From contig NC_085049.1 in assembly GCF_963662255.1 (NCBI RefSeq), forward strand, positions 51,406,837 to 51,470,836: DNA of 64,000 bases, written 5' to 3'. Numbering within the stretch: position 1 is the stretch's first letter; the number at the start of each line of letters is the position of its first letter. Origin of the DNA: Cinclus cinclus (taxonomy: Eukaryota; Chordata; Aves; Passeriformes; Cinclidae). A model generated the notes under the pieces. It searched no databases, was not told the origin of the DNA, and saw only the letters and a list, made by a program, of their open reading frames with translations. A program made the position numbers and the translations under genes. This document shows, piece after piece, positions 1 to 9,700 of the stretch.

Positions 1-959
1 GGAGGTCCGAACCGCAGTCGCACATTTCTCTTCCCAAGTTCCTTGACTGTTCGGCAGCGAGACGTTCGAAATTTATGTGGGATCCTTGTTCCTGCACTTG
101 GTCTGTAACTTCTGATCTCGGGAAGGGAAGGAATGCCAGGACGGTGGGGGTGAGGCAGCCTGCCGTCCCCGCAGGAGAGCCCAGCGGTACCGCGGAGCAT
201 CCCGCCGTGTGCGCGCCCGGCTCGTCCCAGCGGACAGGCTTCCCCCAAGGAGCTCCTATGCACTGCAGGGGCGAGCTCCTTCACACCACCTCCGGTCACG
301 AAACGTCTCTCCATCACACATAACACCCTTTCACAGAAGGTTTGGGAGATACTCCATCTCTGGAAACACAGCGGCACATCTGCATGCAGCTCTTAATAAC
401 GGGGCTGCCTGGCGGAGGAAGTAGGTCCCTGAAGATAGATGCTTTTCAAAGCTGTCTCACCTCAACGCAGAATTTTTTTTTCCCTTTGCCGCCTTCTCCC
501 CCGGGATCTATCCAAACTCTCTCAAATGGTTTTAGCCCGCTGAAGTCAGCTTTCTGTTTTCAAGCTTTTAAGGAGAACGAATGCCATACGTGGCGCCAAT
601 TTTCCCCTAGGTTACATCTCTTCTTCCCTTTGAAGTCAGCTGGGTTGCACAGAGGTAAATGGGAGCAGAATTTGGTCCCCGCAGCTAACAGTGATGTGGA
701 ATCACTCTGATTTTAATTTATTTATTTATTTATTATTTCCTTTTGAGGAAGGACGAATTGCAAGACCCGTTTAGAGTTGGTATAGCGCTCTATATTTAAT
801 ACTCAGATATTTTAAATATATATATATTCATATATATGAATATCGGCGCTAATCTCGGTGGGGAGAGCTTCACAAAGACGGGGCTATAAGGGAGAGGAGA
901 CCCCCTGGGGAATAGATGCTGCAGGAGGGTAGTGTTTTCTCAGAGGAGCAGGGCTAAAG

Positions 960-1960
960 AGCACAGAGGACGCCGCAGCCCGGCCCCATCTCGGTCCCCA
1001 GGCAAGGCCGGCGCTTCCACGGCCCCGCGGGTCGGCCGCGGCCGCCGCCGGGGTGTCCCGATCCTTCCGGGGAGGAAGAATGGAGGGGCTGCCGGGGTGC
1101 GGAGCAGCTCGGCGGGGAGCGAGGACTGCCGCCGCCGCCGCGGCTCCTCTCCGCCAGCGGGACCCGAGCATCCCCTCGGAGGCAGCCGCGTTCTCTCCAG
1201 GCTCCCTAGAAAGAGCTCTGCTGCCGCTGGCAGCTCTTGGGGGGTTTACGGTAGTAGGAGAAGCTCCTCGTCCTCAGCTTTCCTGGAGTTTAATAGTTGT
1301 CTTTAAAGAGGGACATTTATTGGGATAAAAGTGGATTGCAGGCAGCAAAAACTTTGCACGTGTCTTTCATTTAAAAGACATCTAGAGCTCCATTTTTTCC
1401 CTCTCTCTCCCTGTCTCTGTCTCACTTCCCCGGGTGTGTCTTTCACCCCCACCCCCCCCTTTTTTTTTTTCTTTTTTCCTTCCCCAAGGCATTTAGTGCT
1501 TTTAAGGCACAGTTATAAACACGCTGCCAAAGTGCCAGCGCACGGAGATGCGGGGGCAGGGAGAGGATCTATTTCCTCGGGTCCGGAGCAGGCGTTGTTC
1601 CAGAAGGTGCAAGGAGGAAACGTGTCGTTTTTCATGAGAAATCCGGGGACGGGAACTGTCCTTGGAGCGGCCCTTGGGGCAGGTCCAGCCTCTCTCCCGG
1701 GGCGAGCAGCGAGCTGGGCTCCGCCGCACCTCGCCACTCACCGCGGGCACCGCTCGTCCTCCGCGCCCCTTCAATTTCTCGTCTCCCGGGGGCTTACGGA
1801 AACCGCTTCCACCTCTCCCTCCCCGCCAAAGCGACACCCCCACACCACAAAAAAACCCGTCCCATCCCAAGTCCCCGAGCACCACCTCTGCGCTCTGTCA
1901 CGACGGGGCTCCGAGCCTCCCGCAGCCCCAGCTCGGTGATGGCAGCAGGTAACGGTGAGG
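960..1960. promoter_or_regulatory. CpG-rich stretch upstream of ALX1
   Basis: CpG dinucleotides are dense here, especially at 990-1210 (with a GCGGCCGC core near 1040) and 1655-1800, against an AT-rich background. This is typical of the unmethylated CpG islands around developmental transcription-factor genes. It lies 1.5-2.5 kb before the ALX1 start and could mark an alternative promoter or an unannotated upstream exon or noncoding RNA. No coding exon was recognised in it. Confidence 0.55.
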
Positions 1961-2578
1961 CGGACGGTGCCCAGAGCTACTCGACAGTGGGAGCTGAAAA
2001 AAACCCATCCCTTTTCCCCCCGAAAACATCAAAATAGAGACCAGCTGAAGAAGGAAGGGAAGGGAAGCTGCGTGCCGGGAAATACGCTGGACGCGAACTG
2101 GCCTTCCCTTCACCTTTGACTGGGTTCACAGGAAAGGTCTCTAAGCGGCTCCACAGCCCCGGCTGGCCAGTGTTGCACCGGTACTTCAGCCACTCATTAA
2201 AGCCACGCTTCTTCTCCCCTCCCCGCCCCCAGCGGGGGAAGGGCCCACCGAACTGGGTTCTAAAATACCCTCAGTAGAAAACACAAGAGCGGGCCCACGG
2301 TGCCGGAATCCTCATCTGAAGTGGCTGCAGTCACGGGTTTGCTTTACTTCACCGAGTACTCCTTTGACGAGGAAGCACGGAAGATCTTTTCCGTAATTCG
2401 TGCCTTTTCGAAATAGTCCTTTAGCTCTCTCGCCTGTGTTTTAAATCTTACCAATGTGCGAAAGTACCAAGGAATTCAACACTTCAAAGCTCACACTTTT
2501 GGCGAAAATCACCCGCATTCCCAATACCCACAGGAACACATGCATATATGGCTCATTTATTTTTACTACAGAAGACTT

Positions 2579-2605
2579 AAAAACAAAACAAAACAAAACA
2601 AAACA
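2579..2605. repeat. (AAAAC)n microsatellite
   Basis: About five tandem AAAAC units upstream of ALX1, directly visible. Confidence 0.9.
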
Positions 2606-3343
2606 CTTTCATTTAGAAACACTATTGTTTTTAAATGATAATATTTCAGATTTGAAATAAAGGTCCTTTTTAACCACTTTGCACAGACACACACACATCC
2701 CCAGCCCCGAACACACACACAGAGGCAGACTGGTTGATATCTGTTTCATAGCAGAGAAATTCTGTTAGGCTAGTTTCTGATGTGAGAGAGTTTTAGTTTT
2801 AAGTTTCTCTAATTTCCATTCCGTCTACACAAAAAACTGCCTATAATATTTCTTCCTCTGTTTAACTCTAGGACAAAACTTCTGAGCTGATTAATAAAGA
2901 AGGAACACCGGTTCTTAATTTTACAGCTTCAGAGAACAGAACTGCAGCTACCGACGTATCAGTCAAATCGATTAAAGAAGATCCTTTACTTGAGGGTACG
3001 TGCCCCTGAAATTACCTCGCTCTAAGCCTCTCAGGGAGCTGGAGAGAGAGGGAGGGAAGCGAGGGATTACTCTTTCCAGGATCCCTGGAGAAATGAGAAT
3101 AGGTTGCAGAGGGGAAATGTCCTTTTTATTTGTCCTCCCTCCCCTTCCTCCCTTTCTCCCCTCACCCTCCCCGAACGCTTGTGTGTGTCTGTCTGAAACA
3201 GATCTGTCTGTCGAAAACGGGCCTGGAACTCCCTCCTGTGTTGGGATTAGGTCTTGGGGGACCTGGGGTGGAGTTAGACCGCTTGCTTATTTTCATATTC
3301 ATTAGAAATGGGAGGTTGCACAAGAAGTCCTGCTGAGCTTCAA

Positions 3344-3518
3344 GATATAAGAGCAACTTCGGGTTCCCCTTTCAAGACAAGACAAATCAAAGGCTCAGAG
3401 GCAAAACAGCTCCCTAAGCACTGAACGCCTCTTCCTCCCTCCTTCCTTCCCTCCCATCCACTCACTCTCCCTCCCTTGCTCACAGTCCAGCCCCTGTCTC
3501 AAGCAGCCTTAGATGATT
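3344..3518 (+). promoter_or_regulatory. ALX1: putative ALX1 core promoter and 5' leader
   Basis: A TATA-like GATATAAGAG lies at 3344-3353, about 165 bases before the ATG. If used, transcription would start near 3375, leaving a leader of roughly 140 bases. The leader ends in a strongly pyrimidine-rich run (about 3428-3480, mostly CTTCC and CCTCC units). A similar pyrimidine tract lies further up at about 3135-3173. No transcript evidence is available, so the start site is inferred from position and motif only. Confidence 0.4.
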
Positions 3519-3744
3519 ATGGATTTTCTGAGCGAGAAGTTTGCCCTGAAGAGCCAGCCGAGCAAGAACAGTGACTTTTATATGGGAGCAGGAGGCAGTT
3601 TGGAGCACGTTATGGAAACTTTGGACAATGAGTCCTTTTATAGCAAAACGTCAGGCAGCAAATGCGTACAGGCCTTCAACCCTCTGCAAAGATCTGAGCA
3701 TCATGTGAGGCTGGAGAGGACCTCACCCTGCCAGGACAACAACG
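3519..3744 (+). CDS. ALX1: ALX1 coding exon 1 (residues 1-75 plus one base)
   Basis: The chosen start gives [12 protein letters not shown], matching the known ALX1 N-terminus. This ATG has A at -3 and G at +4, a strong Kozak context. An in-frame ATG at 3513 (T at -3, A at +4) would add Met-Ile and is the weaker choice. The exon ends in TSPCQDNN plus a single G before the donor GTGAGT at 3745-3750, so intron 1 is phase 1. Open reading continues into the intron to 3872 but is not ALX1-like there. The N-terminal region has no recognised catalytic or DNA-binding domain. Confidence 0.97.
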
Positions 3745-6700
3745 GTGAGTCGTCATCCCAGGGTTATTCTCCCTCCTGGAGATGTACGGGGGAGGGCAGG
3801 GATTCTCTCGCCCAGGGAGACCAAAACCAGATGTGTGGGCATGAGAGGGGCCGTCAGGTTGTAGTACAATAACAATAACAGCAACAGTAACAATACTACC
3901 GTTATAATACTACTCCCACTACTGTTAAAAAAAAAAAAAAAGAAAAAGAAAAAAAAATAATTCCGGGAGAAGGCAAACGCCTGCTTTGAAGAGTCCTTTT
4001 CCTCTCAGCGCAGCCCTTCATCCGCTGCCTTCCCCACGGTCCCGGGCTGGCCGAGAGCGCAGCTCCGCGCACGCCGGCACAGCCCGCCCGGGCTCGGGGG
4101 GCCGGCGGGTCCCGGGGCTGCTGCGGGCACGGCCGCCCCCGCTACCTCCCGCACAGCCCGGCCAGCCCCGGAACCGCCTGACCGGCCCCCGGCCGCCCTC
4201 CGGCCACCCCCGCCCCCGCTGCGAGCCGCGGCGTTTTCACCCGGAGAGCTCCCGGGAAACAGAAAGCATCGCCGGGTGCCGGTGCCGGAGGGACCCGGAC
4301 ACTGCCGGCTCTCCGGAGCCGACCCAGGGAGCGAGCGGGAGGTCTCTTGGTCGTCTTTGCTTCCTTCAAATATCGTCCTGCCACGGTAGCCGGGTTCTTT
4401 GCCGTGTTACCAAATGATGCGCGGAGGTGATTCTTCAGAAAACCGCGTCGATCGTCCAAAGAATAGGGTTAAACATTTTATAAAGTATTAAAAGTTTCTA
4501 GCTTATAGGCAAGGACAATGTGGAATATTTTCTTTTTAAAGCATTCAAAATCTTCCTCATTATTCCAACATGAGGAAAATCGCTACAGAAAAAAAAAATT
4601 CCTAGAAAAATTGGAAAACATGGTTAAGATCAGCTGCAATAAGACTAACAATACTACATGCATTTTGACTTCAATGTCGTCATTGAAGTACATATGCTTT
4701 TTTGAGAAAGTTCTTTTATTTGTATGAAAAAGTTGTAAGAAATATTGATAGATTTCTTCACGTGTAATTAAAAAAAAAAGAAAAACCTAGATGAAATTGA
4801 TTTATACATTGGAATGTTTGTTAATTAGCTAATTTATTGTGTGCCTCGAGGGCTTTGGAGCATTTCCTATCTGTGTATGTGTTGATGGTAAGTATCTAAA
4901 AATTATGTTTCATTACAACCAGATCGAATTTAAAGAAAAGAGATTGCTGAGAACGTGAGAAAATCTCAAAGCCAAGCTCATTATGTTACATAGCATGTTT
5001 GTAAGTTTTTATTTCTATAGAGTTTGAATCTTTTTTCTACCTTTTTCTTTAGAAAATAAAGAAAAAATAATTCTCTAACTTAGCTCATTACTTTTCCAGT
5101 GATGTGTGATAAATAAAAATATTGAAAAGTAAGAAAGGTTTTCATTTCTTATTAAGAAGCTGCTGCAGTATATTTATTCTCTCTGTCACTCAAGTTTTAC
5201 CTAAAGACAAATAGTTTCTGAAATCTTTTTACAAAGTATATGAAACGATTTCTTTTGATAAGTTAACATTTTGCAGAAATGCCCTGTATTTTGTAACCAT
5301 AAAAAACCTCATTGGAAATAATTCCACTCCACAAATACAAAAGAAGGTATATGGAATGTATTGAATTTTAAAAGTGAATTTAATTTTTGGTTTCATTTGC
5401 TTATTGATTAGTCAGTTTACAGCTATTAAATTTACTTCGCTGTCAGTTTGTGTTTTCATAGAAATAGAGGCTTTTACATTTGCTTCCAAGTTTAAAGGCA
5501 CATTTTCCAATAGCTTTGTGCCTCTTCTGTGAAAAATCTGTTTTGGGCTAAGATTCCTTATCTGTACAACTCTAGCTGATGCTGATTTCATGGATTGTTA
5601 ACTACTTTATTGGCAGTAGAGGCAGAGTGAAAATATTCAAGTCTCTTGCACAGTCTCCTTACACCTTAAATTTTCAGATGGTGATTTCAGATATAATTCT
5701 CAGTTAAAATTCAATGTGATTTAGCACTTTTGTTCTATCTGTAGTTAATATTACAAATTCCTCTTCAATGAGCTTCTATAGAAATAACACTGCCATGATG
5801 GAATCTTGTTCCTTGTGAAGCTGTTTTATATGAACTCCTGAATCCAAACACCTCTCCTTCCCCCTTGATCATTTACTAACCAGCTGCTAACCCACCCTGT
5901 ATGCAGTGAACTACGGGATTACTAAAGTGGAAGGACAGCCTCTTCACACAGAGCTGAGCAGGCCCATGGACAATTGCAACAATCTCAGGATGTCTCCAGT
6001 GAAAGGGCTGCAGGAGAAAGGGGACCTGGATGAACTTGGTGATAAGTGTGACAGCAATGTCTCCAGCAGTAAGAAGAGGAGACACAGAACAACTTTCACC
6101 AGTTTGCAGCTGGAGGAACTGGAGAAAGTATTCCAGAAAACTCACTACCCCGATGTCTATGTAAGAGAGCAGCTAGCTCTGAGAACAGAGCTCACTGAGG
6201 CCAGAGTCCAGGTAGGAACCAGATTCCTAAGCATTTCTATGACAAATTGTACATTGTAGGAATGAGTAAATTACAGTCTTGGGGATTTACAAAAGCCTGT
6301 AAAGCTAAAGTAAACAGCTCGTTTTGCCTCATTTCTTTATGATCATGAGCTGTTATTCCGTAGTGCTAAAATAACTTGTTATTTTTAAAAATAGCTTGTG
6401 TTGCAGTTCTGAACACTTGTTTAAAGATGAGACAACAACATCAATAGTAAAGCTGGCTTGATCTCTCTTGTAGAGTTCTAGGCAATGAAAACATAAATTG
6501 TTACGTGAAGAGATCCCAGTAAAGACTTGTTGCATGTGGTTCAGACTGATGACAATGCCGAACTCAGATGCAGAGGATTCTGTGTGTGTTATGGCATGAA
6601 AATTACAGCCTAAAAAGCAACCAAATTCCTTGTTTCTATCCAAAGAGGGTGCAGTGAAACTGCACATACATAAATGTGTATAAATATAGTTATATATTAT

Positions 6701-9700
6701 ATACACCTATTATACATACACACCTATATTTACATAGGTATGTGTATGTGTGTGTTTTGTGCAAGGACATAATCCTTTCATCTTTTCTGTGTGGAATGAT
6801 CTTAGAAATCACAAAATTAGGAGGTAGAATTTCTGGTTTTTAAACTTTCATAACTGATGAATAATGTTATTCTAGTTTTTGGAATGAAACATACCAGTGA
6901 CCACTTAGTACATTATTTGAGTATCATAACTGCATACAAATGTGATTAATTCAGCATGTGCTCATGTAGTAATCTCAATAATATTTATGGCTTTTGATCT
7001 GCAATAGTGAGAAAAAGAGCTAAACATCCAGGAAATTCAGACTTTTCCTTGTTTAGAGGTCTTCTGTTAGGAAAGCATGGGAGCCATGTTCTGCAAGTTT
7101 ATCTTAATTTTAGATGTCTCCCCTGTTCTGGTAATAATCATTATTTCAATTTAGAGAATAAAAGTCCTGTTGATTCTTACAGACTGGGATTAATTTTTTT
7201 AATTTAGTGACTTGAATATGATAACAACTTCACAACTTGTAATTAAACACATACTCACACATGCATATAAAGAAATAGACATCAGTGCACATGCATACAA
7301 ACTGAAATTAAATCAGAAACACTTTCAGAAAGAAAGTCAGCTAATTAATTTTATAAAGAAGTGTTCTTTTCATGTCTATTCAAGCAGGCATCACATTTGC
7401 CATTGTCATCAGAAAACAGAGTCCAAAACTGCGTTCAGTTCCATCAATGTGATATCAACAATGCCAGTGGAATTTGTTTCAGTGGCTTTTAACTCTTTAG
7501 GCTCTGCACAATCCCTCTCTTAAATATGGTACAGCTTTCCAAGTATGACTTCCGTTCACTGAGATTAAGTTTTGACTTAAAAACAAGAAGCTAGCATAAT
7601 GTTAAAACACTGTTATAAGGAATGCATAATTCTGGAATAAGGAGAACTACTTCAAGAACAAATTAATAGTGAGAACAGGGAGGGGAAAATTGAACTAAAG
7701 TGTGTCATCTGACGTTTTATCACATTTTTATTCTAAGATTTAGAAAAAATATTCTTACATGATAAGAGTATTAAAAAGAAGACAGTAAATGAAAAATATA
7801 TGTCTATATCAGACTCTCACAGAGTACTTATTTATATTTTATTTAAATATGTTCTTACCTTTCTTAAAAGATTACTTGCATTTCTCATATGCTAAATATG
7901 AAAGGACATGTTGATCATTTCTATCCAGAGTAGCAAGAGTATTCCATCACAAGATTAAGCAATGCGCAAGGCCTTACGTCATTAAAGGCAAGCATCTGGC
8001 AATTCAAGGATAACAAGCAGCAGATTTCTACATTGCTTTGTGGAGGCAAATGGTTACTTTATCTCTGCCAAGAGTAAGTTTCTAGTAAAGTGGTGTAAAC
8101 AGAAACATTTTGGGGGATTGTCAAAGGAAAAAAATATGTGCCTTTTCTCATTTACTTCTATGAATTCAAGCAAATTGTTTGATTTAGTGTAGCAGAGTGA
8201 TCAGCTGGATACCTTACCCACAGTTCCCTTCACCACCATTTCATCAACATCCAGTTTAATATTTGTCCTGCACACATGCAGAGAGAGCCAACCTGAACCT
8301 AATTTATCTAAGTTGTTCTCTTTCCTGCTGCATGTCAGTCCAGTAATTGGTACCCATTTTAAGAAGATTGTCAAGGTCTTTTTTCAAGGAAAGAACTTCA
8401 TGAATAGATTTCCTTATCATGTCCTTGATGCCTCCCGTGGAGACAGGAGATTTTCTTTTTGCCTTCCCTTTTCTTTTTGCTGAACCTCAGGCATCATAAG
8501 TAACACAATTTTACCACCAAATTTCCTAACAATATATGAGGAGTTATATCACGAGCCTTGCTTTAGTTGCTGAATCTTTTAAAAGGTTGTGCATACTACA
8601 TCTGCCACAAGTCCTTGGGAATCAAAATGAGCAAAAATATGCCTTGGTTGCTTAAGCAGCATCAAAAGACAGTTGGGTTCTCCAAAGATCAATGCAAGAA
8701 TGAAATTATAAACCAAAGAGTGTTTTTTTTAAATATCCCACAATATGGAACCAGAAAATATCCCTCAAAATACAGGAAGTATCTATAAAAAAACACTATT
8801 CATGTATGTATATATCAAAATGAATTAATGGTCAGTTTAGCAGGATGACTAACCAGTGCCATTGTTTTCTTTAAAAAAGATAACGGTTCAGTTAAAAGTG
8901 TGACTTCTTAAAAAAGTCTCAGTGAACTTGCTTACACCAGAACAATAATGACTAGTTACATATTACTCTTATACAATGTTACTTAGCAATCCCCTTTATT
9001 CATCAGGATAATTCCTAACCAGTTCAAACTAAACTGAAAGACAAAAATAAATTATTAAGACCATGGGACAATGACAGTTGTCAGTAACAAAAAGAAATGG
9101 GCATATAATGGGTTTTTGATATAATACTTGACACTCAAAATATTGCAGAACAGACCAAAGAATATAAAGAAATTTAAGCATAAAATCTAAATTATTCCAT
9201 AGTCTCAAGTGCAATCCTTTTGTCTTCCTTTATAAGAAACAGGTATCACCTAACACCAATGTGAAAAAAAAATTCACAACTGTTCAAAAACTGTCTATGA
9301 CATGGTGACATTTTATTATCCTCCTGGCCTTTTAGCTTTCCTTATAGGAACCTTTCCTGCTGTGCAGACTACTGTGCCAATTTTTCCTGCCTTTTTACTA
9401 CTGCACTTGATAAAGATTATGGACACCTCTAGGAGGCAGATTATGGCTGGTCATAGCAAGTCAGTGGGCATGAGAATTGAAGAGAATGTTTCTTTACTTG
9501 CTACAGACTGATCTTCTTCAGTTTTTTTTTGTTTGTTTTGTTTTGTTTTGTTTTAGATAATATAAATGAAACAATATGTACATTTAAAGTAGCCAGCAAT
9601 AAGTTAAGCAGGTGTGACATTTACAAGATTGAGACAGCAAAAATTAATTTTCAGGTGGAGGACTTCACTTTTGTAGATAAACAGAAATTTTCAAAGCCAC

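Larger units (their letters stand above)
1..3343. other. upstream flank of ALX1, no gene recognised
   Basis: No exon of a known neighbour can be recognised. In other vertebrates LRRIQ1 lies upstream of ALX1, so its 3' end may sit just outside the window. The stretch contains a CpG-rich region, a TTTA microsatellite (about 712-735), a perfect 20-base AT-rich palindrome (824-843), an AAAAC repeat (about 2579-2605) and short CA runs (about 2686-2721). Long open frames at 932-1306 and 1331-1939 coincide with GC-rich sequence, lack family resemblance and look like chance. Confidence 0.7.
3745..5906 (+). other. ALX1: ALX1 intron 1
   Basis: The intron runs from GTGAGT to TATGCAG, 2162 bases. It begins with imperfect ATAACA/ACAATA trinucleotide-like sequence (about 3868-3921) and an A-rich tract (about 3926-3959), then a CpG-rich block, then AT-rich DNA with a palindromic TAAT-type site at 4823-4834. 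No coding sequence of its own was recognised. Confidence 0.9.

Noticed and set aside
932..1939. Several long open frames upstream of ALX1 on both strands (e.g. 932-1306, 1331-1939, 1502-1885)
   Set aside because: They overlap each other in the CpG-rich stretch, contain homopolymer-coded residues and show no family pattern.
3745..3872. Continuation of exon 1 reading frame past the donor
   Set aside because: Protein similarity to ALX1 stops exactly at the GTGAGT donor and resumes in exon 2.
3986..4417. 143-codon open frame in ALX1 intron 1
   Set aside because: It coincides with GC-rich sequence where stops are rare. The translation is Pro/Arg/Gly/Ser-rich with no domain, and it lies between well-defined ALX1 exons.
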